A stretch of DNA of 64,000 nucleotides from Dolomedes plantarius (Eukaryota > Arthropoda > Arachnida > Araneae > Dolomedidae), in NCBI GenBank assembly GCA_907164885.2, contig OU015492.1, positions 195,403,960-195,467,959 of the forward strand, written 5' to 3'. Positions 45,117 through 56,900 of this stretch are shown one piece after another. The notes under the pieces are model-generated. The model was not told where the DNA came from and made no database searches. It was given only the letters and a program-made list of their open reading frames with translations. Numbering within the stretch: the first letter of the stretch is position 1; each line of letters opens with the position of its first letter. The translations under genes and the position numbers were made by a program.

Positions 45117-46385
45117 CTAGCTGAAGTACCCGGCATTGCCCGGGATTTTAACAATATTTGTTAACCAAAATCAACACAGTATAAATAACATAGAAAAAGT
45201 ATATGTGAAATGTTATACACATCTCAGAATTCAGGAATTTCAGCCTTTCATCATTGAAGCACTAAAATCTGAAAAGTAAAAATGTCAAATTGTCTAATGT
45301 TTGCTAACCAAAATTAATTTAAAACTAAACACGTTATAAATAACATAGAAAAAACATGTGAAATCTTATACACATGAATAAAATGAAAACCCAATAAAAA
45401 AATATATAAAATTATAATAAACTCCTCAGAATTCAGCTAGATTTAGCCTTTTATCATTTGGGCAAAAAAAGAAGCTGAAATTACAGGTTTAGCTGAAATT
45501 TCCAATAGAACCATGATATGACTCTAGCGTTGCCTCTTAAAAAATGAAGTGTTTGATTGAGGGCTGCAAACCATTCAACTCCTCTCCCCATTAAACTCCT
45601 ATAAACATCCTCTACATATTAAATTCCTTTTCTCTCCATAATAAACTCCTCAGAATTTTGGTAGATTCAGCCTTTCATCATAGTACCACTAAAACCTGAA
45701 ACATCCTCTCCAGAAATATAAATTTATTAATTACAATAATTAAACTCACGCAAATGTATGAATTACATAAGTTTTTTAACCAACATTTGAATAATTCGTA
45801 AATGAAAAAGCATATGGAAATAAAGATAATAAGAAATTCCGGAATCGAAATTAATTACCCTTAATTTTTAATTAATAAAAAACCAACATAATATGAATAA
45901 AAACGATAGTTGTTTAAAAGCATATGAAAATAAAGCTATTATAAAGATAATAATAAAAAAAGCATATGAAAATAATGCTCGCGTATGAAGTTAACTTTAT
46001 GATATAAAGATAGTAATAATAATATAAACCACGTGCATAAAATATTTAGCTTTTCAAGCGAAATAAATTAATTTTTAGAAAAACACTACTTTTAATCGAG
46101 AAATTAAATACATTGCACAAAATTTTGATTTTACCAACTTTCTACCCTACAATTTACACCCTACTTCTTTGAAGTTGGGTGTTGAAACATCCTCTTTGAA
46201 AAATTTACACCCTACTTCTTTTAAATAGGGTGTAAATATAAAGTTTTAACAGCGAATTGAATGCCAGTTAAAAATTATTGTTGTTTAAAATCATATGAAA
46301 ATTACGCTATTATAAAGATAAAAAAAAGCATAGGAAAATAATGCGTGGGCATGAGGTTAACTTTACGATATAAAGATAGTAATAA
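45117..46385 (-). mobile_element. Helitron-type 3' end and probable element body, third family
   Basis: Read on the minus strand, 45145-45117 gives CCCGGGCAATGCCGGGTACT, TCAG, CTAG and T: a perfect hairpin and Helitron 3' terminus. The body to the right contains three loose repeats of CTCAGAATTC/TTTGGTAGATTCAGCCTTTCATCAT (about 45225, 45424, 45648). The 5' limit is unknown; it may stop near the next Helitron at 46390. ACACCCTACTTCTTT occurs twice at 46147-46215. Confidence 0.55.
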
Positions 46386-46759
46386 TAATATGTATATATA
46401 AAACAGTTCCGTAACTAACTGACTGACTGACTGATTGACTGACTGACTGACATACAACGAACAGACCAAACCGCGGGAAATAAAAGGGCTGAAATTTTGC
46501 ATGGCGATTCTTCTTATAGTGTAGGAGTGCACTTAGAAAGATTTTTGAAAAATTCTTAGATTTTTTTTTTAAATTAAATTTTTGAGTTGTTTTAGTAACA
46601 TTTTTAAGTTTGCATTTAAAATAATAATAATTTGAGAGTTACAAAATTCCTATGACGAAAAAGATCATAAAAATTCCTTTAATATGAAATCTTTTTCGAA
46701 TCTTTACCTCCATTTTACGATTTTTGGTGAATTTTTAAAGATTAATTTTTAGAATTTAA

Positions 46760-48233
46760 CCTTTTACATGCCACACTATGATCAAGGAATAAAGTAATAT
46801 ATTTTCCTGCGTAACTTTGGTCGATAACTTCCAGGAAGTCGGTCCAACAGGTGTACTCCACTCATTCCTTTATTATATAATTTTATAATGTAAGGTTAAG
46901 GAAAATCAACTTTTATTTTAGCTCGGACATATCTTTTTGCTCTTCCTAATGGTTTGTGAGTGATAAAATTTGATGTAATAGTTACAACAAAACTATCGTT
47001 CCAATGGCACATATAAACTTCTCCATCGCATCGGTAATCAAACTCTCCACGTTGAAATTTCGATATTTCTTTTGCTGTTTTAAGAGAACATTGTCCCGTT
47101 CTGGAATCTCGCACTGTGCCGATTGCCTTAAAGCCTTTGTTAGATAAATCTGTCAGCAGACTGTACGATGTAAAAAAAGTTATCGAAAAATATTTTGCGT
47201 TTCTCTGGATTGTCAATAAAAGATAATAGTTCGGAGACAACTTTTGATCCAAGTGGCAAATTTTCATTTTTCGAACTTTTTCTACCGTAGATAGACATAG
47301 CATAAGGATAACCATTTGCTGAGCAGATCATCATTTGTCAAACTTTGAAACCAAAGCGAATTGGCTTTCCACGTATGAACACCTTAGCCGAACGATGCCC
47401 ATAACACGGAACCATGGATTCATCAATACTCATATTTTCATGAAAAAATCGAAATTGACGAAAATTTTTTCCAACCTCTTTATAAAAGGGAGAAATTTTT
47501 CCTAATTTATCGCCTGGTTCCAATTTACTATTATCAACAATGTGGAAATACTTTTTTAACATCCGAAATTTATTTCTGGGTATTTATATCTACATTGTAT
47601 TGTTAACAATTAGGATATGCAAATCTTCCTGAGAGCTCCAATATGTATTTTCATCAGGTACTGAGTGGTAGCCACTAAACAACAGTAATCCAAGAAACTG
47701 CCGAATGTCATTTGCGTCGAAGTCTAAAGAGTCTCCTTTTTGTAGGGCGTACAACTTTGTAAGTTCGGCTGAATTTTCTAAGTAATCAGACGGCAGAATC
47801 ACTGATTTACGGCAGAATCACTGATCACGTGTGATATCACTGCTTTTGTATATCGTTACATGCCAATGTTCCTTTTTTGGAACATTGCATTTTTACGCAG
47901 TCTTGAGGAAATATTTCTTGTTATTATTTTAATTTATTTTATGAACTCGTTAAACTTGTCCTTTGCAAGTACGATGGGGATATTTTTGGGTGGATTTGAA
48001 TTTTTAGGAATTTTATAGAATTTTTTTTCTTACGTACTGTAAAAATTGTGAAAAAAGCTGATTTTTAGAAATTTTTCTACGCTAAAATATTCATATTTGA
48101 AAAAAAAAAAGCCAAAAAATCAATCATGCCTTCTATAATATACGGTTATTTTTTCAAACTGACAGATATCAGTTTATTTTTAAAAAAATATTAAAGATGG
48201 TGTTCCAAAAAAGGAACATTGGCATGTAAAAGA
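46760..48233 (-). mobile_element. piggyBac-type element, 1.47 kb, with TTAA target duplication
   Basis: TTAA lies on both sides (46756-46759 and 48234-48237). Ends are CCTTTTACATGCCA and the complement of TCTTTTACATGCCA, one mismatch, of the CCTTT...TGCCA form known for piggyBac. The host Helitron resumes exactly after the duplicated TTAA. Full elements are usually over 2 kb, so this one has lost sequence 5' of the transposase. An inverted copy of the right subterminal region stands at 47854-47884. Confidence 0.93.
46896..47802 (-). pseudogene. piggyBac transposase remnant
   Basis: piggyBac transposases excise and insert at TTAA through a DDD-type catalytic core. The minus strand reads, in order, DIRQFLGLLLFSGYHSVPDE (N-terminal region of DDE_Tnp_1_7), NKFRMLKKYFHIVDNSKLEP, SIDESMVPCYGHRSAKVFIR (first catalytic Asp), ICSANGYPYAMSIYGRKS, RKIFFDNFF (second Asp), then GTVRD and TAKEISKFQRGEFDYRCDGE with WNDSFVV, where the third Asp is expected. 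Lesions: two stops just after VNNTM (47585-47592), a TGA at 47338-47340 where Trp is usual after GFKV, and a frameshift near 47165. The N-terminus and the C-terminal Cys-rich domain were not found. Inactive. Confidence 0.9.
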
Positions 48234-48360
48234 TTAATTTATTAAACGCTGATCACGTGATTTCTTTTTCTGTTACTTTAAATAAATTTATCTTCACATA
48301 ACAACGAAATAGGCAAAAAAATACTTTTTTTCTTGCTAATGCGGCAGACGATTGGACATT

Positions 48361-48561
48361 GGACGATTGGAAAGTGTAACAGCTTACAAATTGTTGGTTT
48401 TTTATTAATTAAAAATCAACGGTAATTAATTTCGATTTTTGAAGTTCTTCAGACCCTCGGCTGTTTTTAAAGACGCCTGTATGTAAAATTTCACGATCGT
48501 TGCTCCTAAACTGTGGATTTCTATACAATTACAGAGATACAAACATTCATTTTTATATATT

Positions 48562-48563
<2 letters not shown>
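48361..48563. other. Spacer
   Basis: Nothing recognised. Confidence 0.4.
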
Positions 48564-48630
<67 letters not shown>

Positions 48631-48631
48631 A
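48564..48631. repeat. (AT)n(GA)n compound microsatellite
   Basis: AT run to 48612, then GA run to 48631. Confidence 0.97.
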
Positions 48632-49190
48632 GAAGAAGAGAGTTAGAAATGAGATATAGATAGGGCCTAGCGACGTCGTAGAGATCCCGTAATGTTAAGT
48701 GAAGAAGTCCATGATTCCTACCGTTGAGAAGCGCCATAATGATGACCACTGAAAGGAGCCAATGAGTCTAACAGCATGGACGATAAGGAGCAGAATGAAG
48801 ACTCGCACCACCCAGAGCCCCGCCACATCAGCAGAATAAGTTTATGTCCAAAGAGATCATCGTCCAGACGGCCTCAAGTCCGGAGACCTGCCGTCAGACT
48901 TCAGTAATCCATACCGTGTAGTATACCGAGAGTCACCGATGACCAGATGAACACCCAATTGTCCGGAGGAGAATTTCCGTTTTGTGTGTACCCGCCAAAT
49001 GCGCCATCGAAAGGGTTATTATGAGACAAGGATCAATCCAAGGACTCCGTATTCTGTGTCCTGCCAGTTGAAAATGCTCTTTAGCTAATTTAAGAATGGT
49101 TTAATGATATACTAGATAGAAGATTGGGGAGTTCCGAAAATAATTGAATGTGATGCGGGAACGTATTATTTTATTCAAATGAATGGAAGT
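48632..49190. other. GC-richer unique segment, no gene recognised
   Basis: 48650-49080 is balanced in composition (CGACGTCGTAGAGATCCCG, CCACCCAGAGCCCCGCCACA) and lacks long frames. It may be non-coding retroelement sequence such as an LTR, but no second copy or primer-binding site was found. Confidence 0.3.
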
Positions 49191-49252
49191 GCATATTTTA
49201 TAATATGAATATGAATATGCATATTTTATAATATGAATATGAATATGCATAT
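49191..49252. repeat. 28-bp tandem duplication
   Basis: GCATATTTTATAATATGAAT followed by ATGAATAT, twice. Confidence 0.92.
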
Positions 49253-50560
49253 TTGTATAACATAATTGTGTCGATATGTTAAATAAATCAGTGTATCATT
49301 GTTAACTTATGAGTAATCATTGTCGTCATATTTACCGATATTAGACCACTATACGTTCCCGGTCATAATGGATGCCAGAACTGCCAAAGAAATAATTTTA
49401 TGTTGCTGAAATCAAAACAATATATTTTTTCCTAATGAGGTACGCACAGGAAAAAAGTTGTTCGGTGAACCCACTTCTCCGAGTTCAGACCCACCTCACA
49501 GGGTAATTCGCTTTGGGGAAAGTGGGTTCTGGAACCCAGATTCCAAGCGGGTTGATTGTCCCACCACGAACTTACTAAATGGATTAAACCAGTCACTTTA
49601 AAGTGTGTCGAAAAACACACCAACAGGAGTAGACGCATCTCTTCTGATCTGAGGACATTCACCTATCCATAGCACGGTTTCGTTGGCTAGTTTATTACAG
49701 GAACAACATAAAGGTGAATCAGAATTGCTCCCTCGGAGGGGAGAACAAAGATCTGTCTTTGCCATAACCGAGATTCAAACTCAATACGCTAAACACAATA
49801 TGATGTTGCTGTAACAATCTTTAAGTAATTAAATACGACGCAGTGAACAAAATTGGCATTCTATGATAGCACAGGCTCCAGAAAATAATGTCCAACTGGA
49901 GAATGATCGTTCAGTTACATGAATATCTGTCTACTGCAAGCTATTTGCTAATGGCATTATTGAAACTCTCTAAATTATTTATTGCGAGATATCGAGGGTA
50001 CGCAATGAGTTCCTGAGAATTTCCTATTCGATTTTGATCTGTGACAACTTTTGTGACTTTTTTGTTTTTATTCCATCGAAATTTGTCTGCAGTGGATGTT
50101 CAAATGGCTTTCATGATGAAACGAGAAGATATTTTGTGGATATCATATTAAATTACTATACTTTGTTGACATGACAATATAACATTAACAATAATAAAAG
50201 ATAGTGCGTAAATCAAGTTCAAGCAAGCATATGGTACAACTCAAAAGCGAAATTGGAATGAAATAGGAAAAAAGTGATATTTAATTTATTATTTTCAAAG
50301 GAAAAACAATTTTATAAAGTACAAAAAGGGTTCGCATTAACTTTGAAATGCAAATTTCTGAATTTTCAAGATTTCAGAGTAAAATTTTTAATATAATTGC
50401 AAACTTTATAGTGCTGTCCACCATAAAGTTTACAATTCGTGTTATGCTTATGTTGTTATGTACTGCTTCAGCAAGAGAAAAGTATCCTATTTGCGCGTTG
50501 TGCAATCTATCTATTTGCGCATCAGAGGCAATCAACCCATTCACCCCAAGACCGATCATA
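49253..50560. other. Unique sequence, no gene recognised
   Basis: A minus-strand frame at 49432-49662 and frames on both strands at 50348-50611 have no domain. Confidence 0.4.
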
Positions 50561-50562
50561 TA

Positions 50563-51971
50563 CACTGCTGGCCACTGTAAATGCAACACCCTGAAGGAAA
50601 CATGCAAATAACATGAAATTTACAACATGCATTAGCGGAGGTGAGATATGCAAATGATTAGAATTTCAGAGCAGACGCACATCACGCGCGCCTGTGGCGC
50701 CACTTCAAAGCGCTATTTAAGGCTTGGAGTTTTCGACGATTTCAAGTTCGGCAATTGTGTTTTTCTTGTGGTTTTTTCAAAAAAACGATCAATTATGCCT
50801 CGTCGAAAACAGCGATCATCTTTTGATCAAGTATCCGAGTTCGACAGAGGAAGGATAGTGGCCTACCGAGATTGTGGATTATCTTTCAGGGAAATCGGTA
50901 GTCGTGTTGGACGAAACCAAAAAACTGTAATGCGGATATGTGATCGTTGGATGCAGGAGGGTACGACGGACCGGCGTGTTCGATCGCATCCACCTCAGCG
51001 CACCACTTCACGTGATGACAGGCAAATTGTGCGCATGGCAGTGACGGATCGCTCAGTCACATCACGAACCATAGCACAGCACATGCAGTCTGTAACGCAT
51101 CATCCAGTGTCTGCGCGTACCATTCGACGCCGTTTACAGCAGAGTGGTCTGTCCTCAAGACGTCCATTGCTTTGTCTACCCTTGACGCAGAACCACAGAC
51201 GTCTCCGCCGCCAATGATGCGATGACAGAAGGATGTGGACGGAAGAATGGAATGAAATTGTCTTTACTGACGAGTCACGCTTCTGTCTGCAATACCACGA
51301 TGGTCGCATTCGAGTCTGGAGACACCGTGAAGAGAGGATGCTGAACAGCTGCGTTATGCACCGCCACACTGGTCCTGCACCGGGTATTATGGTATGGGGC
51401 GGTATTGGATATCACTCTCGCACACCTCTAGTACGCATTGCCGGTACTTTAAACAGCCAGCGCTACATCTCCGAGGTGTTGGAGCCAGTTGTCCTTCCTT
51501 ACCTTCAGGGCTTGCCCATAGCCATATTTCAACAGGATAATGCGCGACCACACGTGGCACGCATTGTCCAACGGTTCTTCGTCAATCGCCAGATTGAATT
51601 GCTTCCCTGGCCGCCTCGCTCTCCGGATCTTTCGCCGTTAGAAAACACGTGGTCCATGGTTGCTCTACGATTGACCCAGATTCCATCCCCAGCTGCCACA
51701 GCAGATCAACTTTTGCAACGTGTGGAAGCTGCTTGGTCTGCTGTACCCCAAGAACTCATCCAAAGTCTCTTTGAATCAATGCCGAGGCGTGTGGCAGCGG
51801 TGATCTCCAACAATGGCGGCTACTCTGGCTACTGATTTTGGCAGGAACCACACTTCACAGAAGTCTATAAATTTAATCATTTGATACTTGGTCAACATGT
51901 TATCTACAAAATAAATTTTGTTGTGATATCTCTTGTCTTTCTTGGTGTTGCAATTTGGGTGGCCAGCAGTG
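50563..51971 (+). mobile_element. Tc1-type transposon, nearly complete (1,409 bp)
   Basis: TA stands on both sides (50561-50562 and 51972-51973). Inverted ends: CACTGCTGGCCACTGTAAAT, GCAACACC at left and the complement of CACTGCTGGCCACCCAAATT, GCAACACC at right. It contains one long transposase frame with a single stop. Length and ends are as for a complete Tc1-like element, and it looks the youngest DNA transposon here. Confidence 0.95.
50795..51835 (+). pseudogene. Tc1-type transposase, full length but for one in-frame stop
   Basis: Cut-and-paste transposase acting at TA sites in the nucleus. The Met at 50795 (MPRRKQRSSFDQVSEFDRGR) is chosen because the family starts just before its paired helix-turn-helix region. 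The frame would be 346 residues, typical for Tc1. First HTH about residues 15-60 (LSFREIGSRVGRNQKTVMRI), second about 70-120 (SVTSRTIAQHMQ, SARTIRRRLQQSGL). The catalytic triad is present: Asp159 in VFTDESRF, Asp248 in QQDNARPH and Glu283 in SPDLSPLENTW, with 34 residues between the last two (DD34E). GIMVWGGI and the C-terminal VAAVISNNGGYSGY are intact. The only visible lesion is TGA at codon 141 (51215-51217), where family members usually have Trp. An upstream in-phase frame extends to 50648 but is leader. Confidence 0.93.
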
Positions 51972-51973
51972 TA

Positions 51974-53242
51974 TAAAACAAGTCTACATACAAAAATAGA
52001 TAGAAAAGAGAGAGAGAGAGAGAGTTGATAGAGAAATATAGATAGATAGAAAGGTGAAGAAGAGGCAGGTTAGTTGTTGGTTAGTTTTGAAGCGCTTTGG
52101 TCATATTTTGCAAACTTTAGCGTTTGATTAGACCCGGGCATACACTTTAAAGCTGATTCTGTTTTGCTGAGAGCACCCATGCCAACAGCAGGGATCTAAC
52201 CCCCAGACAGAAAAAGGATAACGTAAACGAAGCGTTCTTTGGGTGCATCAATTTTACATTTTGACTTGTGCTTCATACATTTCTGAGTTGCCAACATGGT
52301 CAGAATTGAAATTTAAAGTTATTTTGTAATTCATTTCTTTTTCGTATAAATTTGTATCTTTAAAATATTCTGCTATAAATCGGACACCTAACGGCTTAGG
52401 GCACTCAGTGTGTAAACGTAATCCCAAAAATTTCGAAAACCAAATTGGAAAGCCTGTAAAGCTACATATATTCACTGCACACCTATTCGTATTTACTATA
52501 TTTAGGCTTATTACAGAACATACGGATGCAATCCAAGTAACCGCCCATAAGAAACTCCCTAAAATAGTACTAACTCTATATTGGCAACGAATTCAATTGT
52601 AATCTTTGAGTAATAAACCACCAATACATTTTCATCCTTTCCTCGGTAGAACAACTATTGTACACGTAGCTGGAAATGCTATTCTTATAATTGATTTTTC
52701 TACAATTTTCATCTTACACCCATCTATAAACATTTGCTACTCACCTCGGCTACTTTCTAAAACTAAAGAATTTAGGTGAAAAACTTTTAAAAAAAACGTA
52801 AGGACGTTAAAATAAAAGTTCTTAAAATTTTAGGTTGAAACGATCTGCTGGTATCAGATATTCTACAACTGCATGTGAGATCATTTCAATCAGAATATTT
52901 TATGTCCGTTTCCATGACGCGAGTAAATTTAGGAGAAGCAAAAAGATGTGATCTATTTAGTCCAATAAGCGACGTTTCCTTTTCATGCATGCTTTAGTGG
53001 AGCTTTTAGTTCTCTCGAAGATTGTATTTTAGAGATATTACTAAAACTGTCGTTTCGTATAAATTTTTCTAAGACTGGTATGTAATTTACTCGCTGTTAC
53101 TTATCCACTGGGACACAAATGCTTACAGATAAAAAAAAAGTGTAAATAACATTTGTAATCTTATAAATGAGATCTCTTATTCTTCAAAACTAAAAGGAAA
53201 AATGATTTTTTTTTCATCCGTCTTTGTTTCAAAGTATTTGTG
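51974..53242. other. Unique sequence, nothing recognised
   Basis: Frames at 52254-52475 and 52408-52602 overlap on opposite strands with no domain. Short GA run at 52008-52024. Confidence 0.4.
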
Positions 53243-53250
53243 ATTGGAGT

Positions 53251-53727
53251 CAGGGCCCGACTTTGACCCAATGGGGCCCTGGGCAAAGCAGACTTTGGGG
53301 GCCCCCTCTAAGGACAGATCCAGAGGGAGGCCATGTGCCCCCCCCCCCTCCAGGAGTAATTTCCACATGAACATGTGGGACACTCACCAAGCCCCCCCCC
53401 CCCCATAAATTCAGACCGGAAATTCAAAAAATTTTCGACCAACAAGTCAAACATTTGAAAAATAATAATAATAATAATAATGTGTTAATTAATTTACTTT
53501 TAATGTTAATAAATAAATTCAGGAAATTTACTTTTGAAATGAATATAGTGGGTGCACTGTGCACCACCCAGGATTTTTTTTCTGTATCCGCCACTGCCCA
53601 CCTTTACTGAATTAACCTAAAACCAAATTTTCAAAAATATGTACAACTTAATACTAAATTAGGGGGCCCCATAAATTTGGGGGCCCTGGGCAAGTGCCCC
53701 ACTTGCCCATGCGGAAATCTGGGCCTG
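53251..53727. mobile_element. Non-autonomous hAT MITE (477 bp) with 8-bp target duplication
   Basis: ATTGGAGT flanks both ends exactly (53243-53250 and 53728-53735). Ends CAGGGCCCGACTTTGACC and the complement of CAGGCCCAGATTTCCGC. GC-rich subterminal GGGGCCCTGGGCAA occurs at both sides. The interior has poly-C runs (53338-53349, 53392-53404) and no coding sequence. Different family from the 35.3 kb hAT. Confidence 0.92.
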
Positions 53728-53735
53728 ATTGGAGT

Positions 53736-55706
53736 GATTGAAACCTATCTCAACAAAGGCGATCCCATCAAAAGAAATGTTTGAAAAAAACATATTAATG
53801 CTATTTTAAACCATGAAAGTTTCTTGAATGAAGAACGGTTGTTTTCTGCTTTAAAAAAAAAACCCTAATTGCTTTTAACATTCACTCCATAAAATGAAGT
53901 GCATAATGCTGCCCTCTATCAACAGCTTCTAAAAGTAAAAGGAAAGACATTTTTATTTACTTTACTTAGTTTTCAGTATTTGCTAAAATGCATGCATTTA
54001 GTTTTGACGAATCAATAAATACATGAAACTGTCTGATAGTTTTTGTTGTATGTAATTAGACATTTTCATTTTCTTAATTACTTTTTTAATGTAAAAAATT
54101 TTAACATAAATTCAATTTACAAAAATTCTTTATTCAGAAAATGTTTTTGACTATTCTTTAGTTTTTTTACTCCTTCTCAGTGCAATATACTTTAATGATT
54201 ACCAAAACGTTTGCAATAGGTACAGAGTTGATTTATTGGTTGCATTAGATTTGAATAAAGGATGATATGAAGGTATGATGGATTCTCTTTAACTCAATTT
54301 TATTTTTTTAAAGCACACAGTTATACAAAAGGTATCATTTGGTATAACGGCATATTTTACTTTTCAATATCCTTCTAAATAATTTTTTTGAAAGTAAAAA
54401 TCAATAATACAGATTTTTTATATGGAATGTTATATGCGTGAGAATATATGACTTTAAAAAATTGTACATATTTTCGACCCTTTTTATCTATGCACTTCTT
54501 TTTTTATACGAAAGATTTGAAGCACAACGGCACAACTTTTATTACTGAGCCTTCAATTTAAATACTGTAAAACTTTGATAAAACTTTGGTTGTCCTAGAT
54601 GCGACCATTAAATTTTGAATTAAGCTTAGAAACAATTTGAACTTCTGAATAACTATTACTCGGATGATTGTATAACTTTTTTAATTTATCTCGATAACTA
54701 TAACAAAATAAATTTGAAGAAGAAATATATTATTCTTTTCATAAAATAGTTTAATTTACCTCTTTTTGAATTTCACTTGAACAGGCATTATCTTCAGTAC
54801 TATATATGTAAAAATGTGTTATGATACTAAGTATTTAATAAATTTAGCTTGGAAATAAAGATCAATCGGTACAATTAATTATTTTTTCTTAAACATTTTG
54901 CATTTTTAATCTGAGTTGTCTTGAAGAAACGTAATGCTATGTCATATTTCGTCAAATTTATGTAGGTTGTTTTAGGGGTTTTCCAAGCGAAAAGCTTTCC
55001 CCCTGATTTTTCCTAGAATGTGTTGTAATTGTTGAATCATGTGATCTAATGCAGATTTAACGATTGTGTCTAGCATGAAAGTGGTATGGGAATCCCCATA
55101 GATTCGTCAGAAAATTTTCTTGAACTTCTTATTGCTTTTCTTAAGCCTTTTATAGTGACAACCTATCTCGAATAACGTTTAAAGTCACGCCAAAAAAAAT
55201 CTAATTGCATTAATTATATTCTTGTTTATGAGAACTAGACTGTTATAAAGAATAAACGACTATTGTTCTTAAGTAACTGGTTGCATAGGTGACGTGACTT
55301 ATTATGTTGTATTGTATGTGTTGTCTGTGAGAATATATGTTTGACCAAAGGAAAGTGTCAAGAAAACAAAACATTTAACAAAGAACATTTTATCAAAGGA
55401 AACAGAGTGCAAATGCTGTTTAAAACATATTAGCGGTGTTTTCAGCACGAAAGACAGCATAAACGAAACGTGTTTCCTTCTATTACATCAAATAATTCAA
55501 ACACAATGAGACATGCATCACTCATGTATTAAATTAACAACCAGGATCTCAATTTTGCTCTCGTTTATGACTGTAAAATCGTGTTTTTTCCCCTAACGGT
55601 AGAGAAACAGGTCTTGGGCTGTACCGAATACTACCCCGGGGCAGTTGAAAACTGATTCTTAAAACGTAAGAATAGATCCCTATTGCCTGTTCATTCCTAT
55701 CATCTA
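53736..55706. other. AT-rich sequence of 2 kb, nothing recognised
   Basis: No repeat, RNA or gene. A frame at 55549-55806 minus overlaps the next MITE. Confidence 0.4.
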
Positions 55707-55709
55707 TTA

Positions 55710-55899
55710 GGGCCTGTTCACATAGGAGTCCGTTGCGTTGCGTTGCGTTAAGGAAAAGATGACGTTGAGACGAAAATAAACCAATCATTGGCGTTAAAAA
55801 GTTCATTGCTAATCGTTTGGAGGCCTATGATTGGTTTATTTTCATCTCAACGTCATCTTTTCCTTAACGCCTCGCACGGACTCCTATGTGAACAGGCCC
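55710..55899 (+). mobile_element. Harbinger-like fold-back MITE, copy 2 (190 bp)
   Basis: GGGCCTGTTCACATAGGAGT and the complement form inverted ends of more than 70 bp. TTA on both sides (55707-55709 and 55900-55902). The loop (TTCATTGCTAATCGTTTGGA) is the reverse complement of the loop at 32562-32752 while the arms are the same, as expected for the same element in opposite orientation. Confidence 0.92.
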
Positions 55900-55902
55900 T
55901 TA

Positions 55903-56750
55903 CTCTTTCAGCCAGGAGTTTTGAAGAAGTCCTTTCTGTCACGCTTTAAGTGTTATACTAGAAAATATCTTTCCTGGTAATGAAATTTATCCTCTTCATC
56001 TCTGAACCTATGACATAAATCGGCTTGCATCGCTACTGGACTGTTGCTCAAAACATACTCTTTTGTTTCGTATACAGTATTTTCTCAGATGAATTTATAC
56101 TAGTTTTTTTTTCTTATTTGCATTTAATATTATTTCCGATGAAGAAAAAGCACTTTGATTTATTATTGTTCTTTCTAAAAGGAAGTAAAAACTATTTACT
56201 AGGAGTTACCTACCGCATGAACTTTTCCTACTTTTAATTATGAAAAGTGTTACAGAACGGAGTAGGTGGAAATGAAAGAGAGAGAGAGATAATGGTGGTA
56301 AAAAATTGTGTTGCAACTTGTAGAAGCAATTATTCTTTGCGTCTGAAACCTAAATTTCCCCCAGGACTTTGTTCAAGTAAGCTTCTATTCTCGATTTGAA
56401 TTAATCGAGGGATGAGGTGAATTGATTAATTTAATCTCTGTTGACAAGCATAGGTTTTGTTTGCTCTATAATTCATTCTGTATGATTAAGAAAATTAAGA
56501 AATACACATAAATGGTTCAAAAGTAAAATAGCCCAACGTTTTTAATAACAGCATACTAGACTATCGGTGTCGAAATGACTTTAAAACTAAGCCGGGTATA
56601 GGTAATTGGTCATTTACTTGTGAGGACTCTCTCAAAGCAGATAGTTCTGGTTAGTTGTAAGGAGAAGTAGGATAATGTAACATACTCAAACGATTAAATT
56701 ACAGGAGAATCTTAAAAATATTTAGCATCTTAACTTTATGATATATATTA
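55903..56750. other. Unique sequence, nothing recognised
   Basis: A plus-strand frame at 56025-56237 is hydrophobic because of T-rich codons and has no domain. Confidence 0.4.
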
Positions 56751-56752
56751 TA

Positions 56753-56839
56753 CTAGCTGAAAACCCGCACTTCGCTACGGAGTACATTGAAATTAAATAC
56801 AACGGTCAATGTATGCAATTAATGCCAAAAAATAAATAA

Positions 56840-56900
<61 letters not shown>

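Larger units (their letters stand above)
46390..48360 (+). mobile_element. Helitron, second family, copy C, split by piggyBac and truncated
   Basis: 46390-46759 matches the first half of 21209-21895 (AAACAGTTCCGTAA, CATACAACGAACAGACCAAA, GGGCTGAAATTTTGCATGGC). 48238-48360 continues it (GCTGATCACGTGATTTCTTT, TAATGCGGCAGACGATTGGA). The 3' hairpin and CTAG are missing. The 5' TC has become TG. Confidence 0.82.

Noticed and set aside
48632..49380. Possible LTR ending near GGATGCCAGAAC
   Set aside because: No second LTR, no clear TG...CA borders and only a loose primer-binding-site resemblance.
51100..51369. Minus-strand frame within the Tc1 element
   Set aside because: Antisense of the transposase, covering its stop codon and first catalytic region.
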